This document shows positions 46,626-55,202 of a stretch of DNA of 64,000 nt, piece after piece. Each line of letters starts with the position of its first letter. Within the stretch, counting starts at the first letter, position 1. Made by a program: the position numbers and the translations under genes. The DNA comes from Streptomyces luomodiensis (GTDB lineage Bacteria > Actinomycetota > Actinomycetes > Streptomycetales > Streptomycetaceae): contig NZ_CP117522.1 of the NCBI RefSeq assembly GCF_031679605.1, positions 2,666,001 to 2,730,000 of the forward strand, given 5' to 3'. The notes beneath the pieces are model-generated. The model saw nothing but the letters and a program-made list of their open reading frames with translations. It did no database searches and was not told where the DNA came from.

Positions 46626-48128
46626 TCAGCTCTGGCCGCCGGCCAGCTTCTCGCGGAGCGCGGCCAGCGCCTCGTCCGAAGCCAGGGCGCCGGAGTTGTC
46701 GGCCGACTCCGAGGAGTACGAACCGCCACCGGACGCCTGCCCGCCCTGCGACGGGGCGGCGCCGCCCGCCTCGGCAGCGGCCTGCTCGTCGGCCTCGCGG
46801 GACTTGATGACCTGCGCCTGGTGCTGCTCGAAGCGCTGCTGCGCCTCGGCGTACTGGCGCTCCCACTCCTCGCGCTGCTTCTCGTAGCCGGGCAGCCAGT
46901 CGTTGGCCTCCGGGTCGAAGCCCTCGGGGTAGATGTAGTTGCCCTGGTCGTCGTAGGACGCGGCCATGCCGTACAGGGTCGGGTCGAACTCGACCGCGGA
47001 CGGGTCGGCACCGAAGGACTCGTTGGCCTGCTTCAGCGAGAGGCTGATGCGGCGGCGCTCGAGGTCGATGTCGATGACCTTGACGAAGATCTCGTCGTTG
47101 ACCTGGACGACCTGCTCCGGGATCTCCACGTGGCGCTCGGCCAGCTCGGAGATGTGGACCAGACCCTCGATGCCCTCGTCCACGCGGACGAACGCACCGA
47201 ACGGCACGAGCTTGGTGACCTTACCCGGGACGACCTGACCGATCTGGTGGGTCCGGGCGAACTGCTGCCACGGGTCTTCCTGGGTCGCCTTGAGCGACAG
47301 GGAGACGCGCTCGCGGTCCATGTCGACGTCCAGGACCTCGACCGTGACCTCCTGGCCGACCTCGACAACCTCGGACGGGTGGTCGATGTGCTTCCAGGAC
47401 AGCTCGGAGACGTGGACGAGACCGTCGACGCCGCCCAGGTCCACGAACGCACCGAAGTTGACGATGGAGGAGACGACGCCGGAGCGCACCTGGCCCTTCT
47501 GGAGGGTGGTGAGGAAGGTCTGGCGGACCTCGCTCTGGGTCTGCTCCAGCCAGGCGCGGCGGGACAGGACCACGTTGTTGCGGTTCTTGTCGAGCTCGAT
47601 GATCTTCGCCTCGAGCTCCTTGCCCACGTAGGGCTGAAGGTCGCGGACGCGGCGCATCTCCACCAAGGAGGCGGGGAGGAAGCCACGGAGGCCGATGTCG
47701 AGGATGAGACCACCCTTGACGACCTCGATGACGGTACCGGTGACGATCCCGTCCTCTTCCTTGATCTTCTCGATGGTCCCCCAGGCGCGCTCGTACTGGG
47801 CGCGCTTCTTGGAGAGGATCAGTCGGCCTTCCTTGTCCTCCTTCTGGAGAACGAGGGCCTCGATCTCGTCGCCGACGGCCACGACCTCGTTGGGGTCGAC
47901 GTCGTGCTTGATCGACAGTTCGCGGGAGGGGATGACGCCTTCGGTCTTGTAACCAATGTCGAGCAGGACCTCGTCCCGGTCGACCTTCACGATGACGCCG
48001 TCGACGATGTCGCCGTCGTTGAAGTACTTGATCGTCTCGTCGATCGCGGCGAGGAAGGCTTCCTCGGAACCGATGTCGTTTACCGCCACCTGCGGGGTGG
48101 TGCGGGTTGCCTCGGTGCTGCTCGTCAT
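46626..48128 (-). CDS. rpsA: 30S ribosomal protein S1
   Basis: Ribosomal protein that helps bind mRNA to the 30S subunit. It has 500 residues with four S1/OB-fold domains (about 35-110, 120-190, 210-280, 295-365; for example GVVSSIVNFGAFVDLGGVDG and GKVTKLVPFGAFVRVDEGIEG). An acidic, Glu/Gln-rich and then Gly/Ser-rich C-terminal tail, typical of actinobacterial S1, follows. The ATG at 48128 begins MTSSTEATRT. It is a single-gene unit with a strong terminator. Confidence 0.97.
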   Translation of the reverse strand: MTSSTEATRTTPQVAVNDIGSEEAFLAAIDETIKYFNDGDIVDGVIVKVDRDEVLLDIGYKTEGVIPSRELSIKHDVDPNEVVAVGDEIEALVLQKEDKEGRLILSKKRAQYERAWGTIEKIKEEDGIVTGTVIEVVKGGLILDIGLRGFLPASLVEMRRVRDLQPYVGKELEAKIIELDKNRNNVVLSRRAWLEQTQSEVRQTFLTTLQKGQVRSGVVSSIVNFGAFVDLGGVDGLVHVSELSWKHIDHPSEVVEVGQEVTVEVLDVDMDRERVSLSLKATQEDPWQQFARTHQIGQVVPGKVTKLVPFGAFVRVDEGIEGLVHISELAERHVEIPEQVVQVNDEIFVKVIDIDLERRRISLSLKQANESFGADPSAVEFDPTLYGMAASYDDQGNYIYPEGFDPEANDWLPGYEKQREEWERQYAEAQQRFEQHQAQVIKSREADEQAAAEAGGAAPSQGGQASGGGSYSSESADNSGALASDEALAALREKLAGGQS

Positions 48129-48498
48129 GTGGAAAAGGGCTCCGGTACGGACATGAAGTCGTAGGTACTGCTACGCCAAGGACCCTTATCGCACCGCCGA
48201 AGCCGGACAGCCTTGGAGGCGTTCCACTCTTTCCGATTTGCGAGTGATCGAAAAGTGTAAGCGCCTCGACAACCGAGGGGACATACAACAGATGCGAGTG
48301 CGGCCTGCTCCGTCCGAGGCGCACAGGCCCGCAGCGCAACTTGTAGCATACGGGGGCAGCCGGGCATGGTCAATGCACGAAGAGCGCACGCGGGGATCAA
48401 CGCCCCGAACCCGGCAAATTGCACGGTCCGCGCGGCGACGCGGTCCTCGCCGCGTCCCGCAGCCGCAGGTCGAGACAGAGAGTACGACGACACCCGAG
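48129..48498. other. rpsA / methyltransferase divergent region
   Basis: This 370-base region holds the rpsA leader and promoter and the upstream region of the methyltransferase. The methyltransferase frame is open through most of it, but no conserved sequence or good ribosome site supports an earlier start. I could not identify a convincing -35/-10 pair for rpsA; a TACACT on the minus strand near 48253 is the best -10-like word. Confidence 0.35.
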
Positions 48499-49362
48499 AT
48501 GGTCCAAGAACACGAGCCCAGCACCGCTGGGGAGGCCGCCGAGCCGACGGCCACCCGCCGGATCGCCGACGAGGCGGAGAGCAGCCGGGCCAGCCGGGGA
48601 TGGTGGGACCGCAACGCGGACGAGTACCAGGAGGAGCACGGCGCCTTCCTGGGTGACGACCGGTTCGTCTGGGGCCCGGAGGGGCTGGACGAGGCGGAGG
48701 CCGGGCTGCTGGGTCCGGTGGAGGCGCTCAAGGGGCGCGACGTGCTGGAGGTGGGCGCGGGCGCCGCGCAGTGCGCCCGCTGGCTGGCGGCCCAGGGGGC
48801 GCGGCCGGTGGCGCTGGACCTCTCCCACCGGCAGCTGCGGCACGCACGGCGGATCGACGCGGAGGCCGCCGCCTCCGGGGCCCCTGAGGGGTCCGGGGTG
48901 GCGCTGGTGCAGGCCGACGCCACGGCCCTGCCCTTCCGGGACGGCTCCTTCGACCTGGCGTGCTCCGCGTACGGGGCGGTGCCGTTCGTGGCCGAGCCGG
49001 TGCGGGTGATGCGCGAGGTGCGCCGGGTGCTGCGGCCGGGCGGCCGGTGGGTCTTCGCGGTGACGCATCCGATCCGCTGGGCGTTCCCCGACGAACCGGG
49101 GCCCGAGGGGCTGTCCGTCGCCGCCTCCTACTTCGACCGCACGCCCTACGTGGAGCAGGACGAATCGGGCCGGGCCGTCTATGTGGAACACCACCGGACG
49201 CTGGGCGACCGGGTACGGGACGTGGTGGCCGGGGGCTTCCGACTGGTCGACCTGGTCGAACCGGAATGGCCCGAGTGGAACCACCAGGAGTGGGGCGGCT
49301 GGTCCCCCCTGCGGGGGAACCTGATCCCCGGCACGGCGATCTTCGTATGCGAGCGGGACTGA
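48499..49362 (+). CDS. Class I SAM-dependent methyltransferase
   Basis: 287-residue protein with a Rossmann-like methyltransferase domain: motif I VLEVGAGAAQCARWLA, ALDLSHRQL, motif IV-like FDLACSAYGAVPFV and RRVLRPGGRWVFAVTHP. The N-terminal ESSRASRGWWDRNADEYQEEHG is conserved in the Streptomyces group. The acceptor substrate is unknown. ATG 48499 is chosen by homology; no good ribosome site is visible. HrpB follows 10 bases downstream, probably co-transcribed. Confidence 0.87.
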   Translation: MVQEHEPSTAGEAAEPTATRRIADEAESSRASRGWWDRNADEYQEEHGAFLGDDRFVWGPEGLDEAEAGLLGPVEALKGRDVLEVGAGAAQCARWLAAQGARPVALDLSHRQLRHARRIDAEAAASGAPEGSGVALVQADATALPFRDGSFDLACSAYGAVPFVAEPVRVMREVRRVLRPGGRWVFAVTHPIRWAFPDEPGPEGLSVAASYFDRTPYVEQDESGRAVYVEHHRTLGDRVRDVVAGGFRLVDLVEPEWPEWNHQEWGGWSPLRGNLIPGTAIFVCERD

Positions 49363-49372
49363 GGCGGAAGCG

Positions 49373-51967
49373 TTGACGGCGTCGAACGTCCCCGCGGGCC
49401 CGCGCACCGAGGCCCTCGACCGCCTGCCCGTCAAGGACGCCGTGCCCGAGCTGCTGCGCGCGCTCGACGAGCGCGGCGTCGCCGTGCTGTGCGCACCGCC
49501 GGGCACCGGTAAGACGACGCTGGTGCCACTGGTGCTCGCCGGGCTGGTGGGCGGCGGACCGGTGCGGCGGGTGCTGGTCGCCGAGCCGCGGCGGATCGCG
49601 GCACGGGCCGCCGCGCGGCGGATGGCGTGGCTGCTGGGCGAGCGGACGGGCGGGAAGGTCGGCTTCACCGTGCGCGGCGAGCGGCAGGCCGGGCGCGGCA
49701 CCGTGGTCGAGGTGGTCACGACCGGTGTGCTGGTGCAGCGGCTGCACCGCGACCAGGAGCTGACCGGCGTCGACGTGGTCGTGCTCGACGAATGCCACGA
49801 GCGCCATCTGGACGCCGACACGGCCGCCGCCTTCCTGCTGGACGTCCGGGCCGCGCTGCGCCCCGACCTCCGGCTGATCGCCGCCTCGGCGACGACGGAC
49901 GCGGAGGGCTGGGCGCGGCTGCTCGGCGAGGGCGGGCCGGACGGCGGGGACGGCCCTGGGGAGCCCGCGCCGGTCGTCTCGGCGCCGGGCGTGTCCCATC
50001 CGGTGGAGGTGGTGTGGGCGCCGCCCGAGCGCCCTGTGCGGCCGCCGCACGGGATGCGGGTGGACCCCGCCCTGCTGGACCATGTCGCGGCCGTGGTCCG
50101 GCGGGCGCTGCGCGAGCGGGAGGGCGATGTGCTGTGCTTCCTACCGGGCGTCGGGGAGATCGCCCGGGTGGCCGGGAAGCTGGGCGGGCTCGCCGGGGCG
50201 GAGGTCCTCCAGGTGCACGGGCGGGCGCCCGCCGCCGTCCAGGAGGCGGTGCTCGCGGGCGCGGACGGCGGACGGCGGCGGGTGGTGCTGGCCACCTCGG
50301 TCGCCGAGTCCAGCCTGACCGTGCCGGGCGTGCGGATCGTCGTGGACTGCGGGCTGGCGCGGGAGCCCCGGATGGACCACGCACGCGGACTGAGCGCGCT
50401 GACGACCGTAAGGGCGTCACGGGCCGCCGCACGGCAGCGCGCGGGCCGTGCCGGACGTGAGGCGCCCGGGGTGGTCTACCGCTGCTGGCCGGAGGCGGAG
50501 GACGCCCGGCTGCCGCGTTTCCCGTCCCCGGAGATCGCCGGCGCGGACCTTACGGCGTTCGCGCTACAGACGGCGTGCTGGGGCGATCCGGACGCCTCGG
50601 GTCTGGCACTGCTCGATCCGCCACCCGCCGGGGCGATGACGGCCGCACGCGAGACGCTGGCCGCGATCGGCGCCGTGGACACCGCGGGACGGGCCACCGA
50701 ACGCGGCACCCGGATGGCCCGCCTCGGCCTCCACCCGCGCCTGGCGCGGGCCCTCATCGACGGCGCGGAGGAGGTCGGCGCACGGCGGGCGGCCGAGGTG
50801 GTGGCCCTGCTGAGCGAGGAACCCCCGCGGGAGTACGGCGACGACCTGGCCGCCGCCTGGCGCACCGCCCGCCACGGTGGCGACCCCTACGCCGCCCGCT
50901 GGCGCCAGGAGGCCCGGCGGCTCGAACACGCCCTGACCGCCGAGGGGCTCGCGGGTGCGGACGGCGCCCGCGGCGGTGACGGCCTGGCGCGCGGCGAGGA
51001 CGCGGTGGCGGGGCTGGTGGCCGCGCTGGCGTTTCCGGAGCGGGTGGCCCGGCGACGGGGCGAGCGGGCGTATCTCATGGCCGCCGGGACGGGCGCGGAG
51101 CTGGGCGACGGCTCACGGCTGGGCGCGGCCCCGTGGCTCGCGGTGGCCGTCGCGGACCGGCCGGTGGCCGCCGCGTCGGCGCGGGTGCGGCTCGCGGCCG
51201 TGACCGACGAGGACACCGCCCGGACCGCGGCCGCGGCGCTGGCCTCGGACGGTGCGGAGGTCCGCTGGGCGGACGGGGACGTGCTGGCGCGCCGGGTGAG
51301 CCGGCTCGGCGCGATCGAGCTGGTGTCCCGGCCGCTGGCCGACCTCGATCCGCACGCGGTGCGGCGGGCGCTGCTGGAGGGGCTGCGCCGCGAGGGGACG
51401 GGGCTGCTGCGCTGGTCGGCACAGGCCACGGCGGTACGGCAGCGGATGGCGTTTCTCCACCGGGAGCTGGGCGGGGCCTGGCCGGATGTCTCCGACGCGG
51501 CGCTGCTGGACCGCGTGGACGACTGGCTCGGGGTGGAGCTGGCGCGCGCCCGCAGACGTGCCGACCTGGAGCGGGTGGACGCCGGGGTGGCGCTGGCCCG
51601 GCTGCTGCCGTGGGCCACCGGCGAGGCCGCGCGGTTCGAGGAGCTGGCGCCGGAGCGGATCGAGGTGCCGAGCGGTTCGCGGGTGCGGGTGGACTACGGC
51701 GGGGACCGGCCCGTGCTGGCGGTCAAGCTCCAGGAGCTGTTCGGCTGGCAGGAGGCGCCCCGGATCGCGGGCGGCCGGGTGCCGCTGCTGGTCCACCTGC
51801 TGTCCCCGGCGGGGCGTCCGGCCGCGGTCACCGCCGATCTGGCGTCGTTCTGGAAGGACGGCTACCGCTCGGTGCGGGCCGAGTTGCGCGGCCGGTATCC
51901 CAAGCATCCCTGGCCGGAGGACCCGACGACGGCCGAGCCGACCCGGCGGACCAACGCCCGCCGCTGA
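49373..51967 (+). CDS. hrpB: ATP-dependent helicase HrpB
   Basis: DEAH/RHA-family helicase, 864 residues with a TTG start (GGCGGAAG upstream). Walker A APPGTGKTT is at 41-49, the box is DECH at 139-142, SATTDAEGW follows, and motif VI reads RQRAGRAGREAPG. The C-terminal half contains the HrpB-specific domain (FEELAPERIEVPSGSRVRVDYGG split: EELAPERIEVPSGSRVRVDY). HrpB is widespread, non-essential and of poorly known RNA or DNA substrate. It lies close behind the methyltransferase gene. Confidence 0.93.
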   Translation: MTASNVPAGPRTEALDRLPVKDAVPELLRALDERGVAVLCAPPGTGKTTLVPLVLAGLVGGGPVRRVLVAEPRRIAARAAARRMAWLLGERTGGKVGFTVRGERQAGRGTVVEVVTTGVLVQRLHRDQELTGVDVVVLDECHERHLDADTAAAFLLDVRAALRPDLRLIAASATTDAEGWARLLGEGGPDGGDGPGEPAPVVSAPGVSHPVEVVWAPPERPVRPPHGMRVDPALLDHVAAVVRRALREREGDVLCFLPGVGEIARVAGKLGGLAGAEVLQVHGRAPAAVQEAVLAGADGGRRRVVLATSVAESSLTVPGVRIVVDCGLAREPRMDHARGLSALTTVRASRAAARQRAGRAGREAPGVVYRCWPEAEDARLPRFPSPEIAGADLTAFALQTACWGDPDASGLALLDPPPAGAMTAARETLAAIGAVDTAGRATERGTRMARLGLHPRLARALIDGAEEVGARRAAEVVALLSEEPPREYGDDLAAAWRTARHGGDPYAARWRQEARRLEHALTAEGLAGADGARGGDGLARGEDAVAGLVAALAFPERVARRRGERAYLMAAGTGAELGDGSRLGAAPWLAVAVADRPVAAASARVRLAAVTDEDTARTAAAALASDGAEVRWADGDVLARRVSRLGAIELVSRPLADLDPHAVRRALLEGLRREGTGLLRWSAQATAVRQRMAFLHRELGGAWPDVSDAALLDRVDDWLGVELARARRRADLERVDAGVALARLLPWATGEAARFEELAPERIEVPSGSRVRVDYGGDRPVLAVKLQELFGWQEAPRIAGGRVPLLVHLLSPAGRPAAVTADLASFWKDGYRSVRAELRGRYPKHPWPEDPTTAEPTRRTNARR

Positions 51968-51987
51968 GCCCGCGCCCGCGCCGGCCC

Positions 51988-53004
51988 CTACCGGCTTCGC
52001 CGCCACGAGCGAATCCCGGGGACGGATGGTGCCGCGAGGGCCGGTACGGGCCGTCGCCGGTGCGCGGTGCGGTCGCGGGCCTCCAGCAGCAGGGCGAGCG
52101 CGAGCAGGGCCGTCCCGAGGATCAGGAAGCCCCACGGCAGATAGGTCGTGAGCGCGAGGACCAGCTGACGCTGGGACGTGACCAGGTCCACGGTGTGCCG
52201 GATGTAGTCCTCGCGCATCTTCACATGGCCGGAGAAAACGGTCACCCGGTCGCGGTCGCCCAGCAGCGTGCCGCCGCGCAGCTCCTCCTTGTGGATCTCC
52301 TCTCCGTTGACCGGGGCGCCCGTGGTGGGCTCGACCCAGAACATCCGCTTGGTGCTGTACCAGCGGGAGGTGCCGGCCTTGGCGACGGTCTCGGGGGTGA
52401 CGCCGTCGACCGGCATGGTCTTGGGCAGCGGCACCTTGGTCCAAGGGATGGTCTGTTCGAAGTAGTAGACCTTCAGGCCGCGGAAGGTCCGGGTGCCCTT
52501 GTAGTGGATCGGGGCGGAGGTGCGGGTCTGGGCGTCGAAGTAGCGGTAGTCGCGCTTTTCGGTGAGGAACGGCCATTTGTACTCGATGCCGTCGCGGCGC
52601 ACCGAGTCCCCGTCGACGTGCTCGCCGCCGGCGTGCACCGGGTCCTGGGAGTGGGCGTCGAAGACATAGCGCTCGGGGATCTGGGAGACCATCTTGCCGT
52701 CGGGCCCGGCGACGTACGACAGGGCGTCCCAGACGACGACATCGCGCCCGGTCTCCTTCCCGACCTTCTCGGCGGCCGCCACATTGCCGCGCAGGGTCTG
52801 CACGATGCTGACCTTGGAGACGGTGTGGGGCTTCATGGTGCCGTAGTCGAGCAGGGTGGCCGGACTCGCCTCCAGGACCGCCGTCTGGTACTCGCTGGGC
52901 GGGATCTTGGCCAGCCGGGGATAGGCGTACCAGCGCAGCAGCGGCGCGAGGGCGGCGAAGAAGACGGCGAAGGCCAGCAGCACCAGGCTTGCTCTGCGGC
53001 GCAT
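51988..53004 (-). CDS. DUF3068 membrane protein
   Basis: 338-residue protein with an N-terminal signal-anchor helix (SLVLLAFAVFFAALAPLLRW), a large extracytoplasmic domain and a C-terminal membrane helix (WGFLILGTALLALALLLE) followed by an Arg-rich tail. This matches the DUF3068 family of actinobacterial envelope proteins, whose role is unknown. The ATG at 53004 follows GGGAGGGAC. A tiny exported-peptide gene lies just upstream in the same direction. Confidence 0.88.
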   Translation of the reverse strand: MRRRASLVLLAFAVFFAALAPLLRWYAYPRLAKIPPSEYQTAVLEASPATLLDYGTMKPHTVSKVSIVQTLRGNVAAAEKVGKETGRDVVVWDALSYVAGPDGKMVSQIPERYVFDAHSQDPVHAGGEHVDGDSVRRDGIEYKWPFLTEKRDYRYFDAQTRTSAPIHYKGTRTFRGLKVYYFEQTIPWTKVPLPKTMPVDGVTPETVAKAGTSRWYSTKRMFWVEPTTGAPVNGEEIHKEELRGGTLLGDRDRVTVFSGHVKMREDYIRHTVDLVTSQRQLVLALTTYLPWGFLILGTALLALALLLEARDRTAHRRRPVPALAAPSVPGIRSWRRSR

Positions 53005-53020
53005 GGCGGATGTCCCTCCC

Positions 53021-53155
53021 TCAGGGGTGCTCGGGGACCGTGGTGAGCAGGGGGTCCGGGGAGGTCTCCCCGCTGGGCACGCCGATGGCCGTCACCGTCA
53101 GGACAATGGCGAGGGCGGCGGCGAGTCCGATCGCGGCGGCGACGAGGGCACGCAT
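53021..53155 (-). CDS. Small exported/membrane peptide (SPW_0924-like)
   Basis: 44-residue product beginning MRALVAAAIGLAAALAIVLT, a single hydrophobic helix, then a short polar tail GETSPDPLLTTVPEHP. GAGGAGG five bases before ATG 53155 makes a real gene likely. I recall a Streptomyces family of this form named SPW_0924; that name is from memory. It precedes the DUF3068 gene by 16 bases, suggesting co-expression. The function is unknown. Confidence 0.68.
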   Translation of the reverse strand: MRALVAAAIGLAAALAIVLTVTAIGVPSGETSPDPLLTTVPEHP

Positions 53156-53262
53156 ACGGGCCTCCTCGTGGGTCCGGTACGAGGCGCTGCCTGACGCGTC
53201 GTCAGGGATGGGGCACCGTAGCAACGGGGGCCGCAGATGAGAACACGAAGGCGGGAAAGCGT

Positions 53263-53304
53263 CGCACCGCCCCCGGGCCCGGCGGGGCCCAGGGGCGGTG
53301 CGAG
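53263..53304 (-). terminator. Terminator after the lytic transglycosylase gene
   Basis: A perfect 12-bp outer stem, TCGCACCGCCCC (53263-53274) with 53293-53304, has an inner GGGCCC/GGGCCC pairing and lies 27 bases past the stop on the minus strand. Confidence 0.8.
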
Positions 53305-53331
53305 GAAACTGCCCGGTGCGCGGAGCGGCGC

Positions 53332-55089
53332 TTACGAGGCGGGGGCCTGGGTGACCGTCAGCTCGACGTCCAGCACCGCGCCGCCCTCCGTGGTGAGCCG
53401 GAGCAGGAAGGTGCCCGCCTGGTCATCGGTGAGGATCTCCGGCAGCGTGAGCTGCCCGGAGGCGTTGGTCTTCAGGCCGGTCAGAGTGCGGACCGGCTTG
53501 CCCGCGGCGTCCAGGAAGTAGGGGCCCTTGTCGTTCGCCTCGGGCTGTTCGGCCGAGGTGATCATGGTGGCGGTCACCGGCACATCCACCGTGGCCTTGC
53601 CCTTGTTGGTGGCCGTGACGGTGAGCGCGTCGGCGAAGGAGCCGCCGGTCTGGGCCGTGAGCTTCTTGTCGCCGATCCGGGCCAGCGCATCGGCCTGCGG
53701 TACCGGACGGGCCGTGACGGTCGCGGTGAATTCGACCGGGGCGGCCTCCCGCCCCACGGCGGTGGCGCGCACGGTGAAGTCGCCGGCCTTCTCGCCCGCG
53801 AGCAGCTTCGGCGCGGTGGCGGTGCCATCGGAGCCGGTCAGCACGGTGGCGGAGGTGACGAGGCCGAGGAAGCGGGCGTCGGTCTCGCCCAGGATCTCGT
53901 ACCGAACCTTCGCACCGGCCACCGGCTTGCCCGCCGCGTCCACGGCCTTGACCTGCGGCGACTGGGCGAAATTGGTGCCCGCGACGGCGGACAGCCGCTG
54001 CGCGCCGACGGTGGTGAGCTTGCTGGTGCCGCTCGGGGTGGTGGGCGGAGTGGTGGTGGGCGGCTTGGGGGTCGGCGTCTGGGAGCCGGGGGTCCCGTCG
54101 TCGGTGTCGGCCGGAGGGGTCGGGGTGGAGCTTTCGGAGTCCCCGTCGGGCTTGGGCAGGGTGTGGGCGTCGTGCTCCCCGCCGTTGCCGGTGTCCTTGC
54201 CCGCTCCGCTGCCCTTCCCCGTGTCCTTGTCCTTGTCGCCCGAGCCGCCACTGGACTTGTCGCCCGAGGGCAGCACACCGGTGCCGTCGGGGACCTCATG
54301 GGTGCCGCGCTTGTAGTACTCGAACCACGACAGGACGGTGTTCAGATACTCCTGCGAGTGGTTGTAGCCGAGGATCGCGCTGTCCAGATCGGCCTTGACG
54401 GACAGGTCGCGGCCGCCCGCGCAGAGGTAGCTGCCCGCGGCGAGGGCCGCGTCGTAGATGTTGTTGGGGTCCTTCTCACCGTCACCGTTGCCGTCCCGGC
54501 CCCAGCTGGCCCAGGTGGACGGGATGAACTGCATGGGGCCCACGGCCCGGTCATGCGTGCTGTCGCCGTCGTAGGCGCCGCCGTCGGTGTCCTTGATCAG
54601 GGCGAAGCCATCGCCGTTGAGCACCGGGCCGAGGATGGGCGAGACGGTGGTGCCGTTCGCGTCCACATTGCCGCCGCGGGCCTGGCCGGACTCGACCTTG
54701 CCGATCGCGGCGAGCAGCTGCCAGGGCAGATTGCAGCCGGGGTTGGACTCCCTCAGGGCCGCTTCGGCCTTCTTGTAGGCGGCGAGGACGCTCGCGGGTA
54801 TGCCCGCCTCGGGCTTGGTGCTGTTCCCGAGCCCCGGCAGGTCGACCGAGGAGCCCGGCTTGTCGGGGGTGACCAACGGCGGCAGATCGGTGTGGTACGA
54901 CGAACCACCGTCAATGGGGGTGTCGTCCGGCGCCGGTGCCTCCCCGGCCCGCTGCTCCCGGTTCCGGTCACCATGCTCCGAATTGGCGAACCCGGGCGCC
55001 TGAGAGGCGGTGAGGGCGGCCATCGCGGCCGCCGCCACCGCTGTCGTGGCCGCCCCCTTACGCAGTCGTCGGCCGATAAGCGGTGCCAT
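53332..55089 (-). CDS. Secreted lytic murein transglycosylase with Ig-like modules
   Basis: 585-residue exported protein. A signal peptide covers about 1-35. A soluble lytic transglycosylase domain of the MltB/SLT_2 type spans about 95-265 (LPWQLLAAIGKVESGQARGG with catalytic E133; GPMQFIPSTWASWGRDG). A long Asp/Gly/Ser/Pro/Thr linker (about 270-345) leads to two Ig-like invasin-type modules (AVDAAGKPVAGAKVRYEIL; TVTATNKGKATVDVPVTAT) to the end. It cleaves peptidoglycan glycan strands with 1,6-anhydro products, and the modules may hold it on the wall. ATG 55089 has GGAGGGAC upstream. Confidence 0.9.
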   Translation of the reverse strand: MAPLIGRRLRKGAATTAVAAAAMAALTASQAPGFANSEHGDRNREQRAGEAPAPDDTPIDGGSSYHTDLPPLVTPDKPGSSVDLPGLGNSTKPEAGIPASVLAAYKKAEAALRESNPGCNLPWQLLAAIGKVESGQARGGNVDANGTTVSPILGPVLNGDGFALIKDTDGGAYDGDSTHDRAVGPMQFIPSTWASWGRDGNGDGEKDPNNIYDAALAAGSYLCAGGRDLSVKADLDSAILGYNHSQEYLNTVLSWFEYYKRGTHEVPDGTGVLPSGDKSSGGSGDKDKDTGKGSGAGKDTGNGGEHDAHTLPKPDGDSESSTPTPPADTDDGTPGSQTPTPKPPTTTPPTTPSGTSKLTTVGAQRLSAVAGTNFAQSPQVKAVDAAGKPVAGAKVRYEILGETDARFLGLVTSATVLTGSDGTATAPKLLAGEKAGDFTVRATAVGREAAPVEFTATVTARPVPQADALARIGDKKLTAQTGGSFADALTVTATNKGKATVDVPVTATMITSAEQPEANDKGPYFLDAAGKPVRTLTGLKTNASGQLTLPEILTDDQAGTFLLRLTTEGGAVLDVELTVTQAPAS

Positions 55090-55154
55090 CCGAGTGTCCC
55101 TCCCGTGTGAACACAGTGCGCTCCCCCGCGCGTCAACCCTGGTGACACTACGAC

Positions 55155-55182
55155 AACTTATGGCCCGGAGCTACCGGTGCAA
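55155..55182 (-). promoter_or_regulatory. Candidate promoter of the lytic transglycosylase gene
   Basis: TTGCAC (55182-55177) and TAAGTT (55160-55155) with a 16-base spacer on the minus strand lie in the 113-base gap after polA. Confidence 0.35.
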
Positions 55183-55202
55183 ACACCGCGTCCGCGGATC
55201 CC

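Noticed and set aside
55090..55202. c-di-AMP (ydaO-type) riboswitch ahead of the lytic transglycosylase, as for some Streptomyces wall hydrolases
   Set aside because: The gap is only 113 bases, too short, and lacks the conserved motifs.
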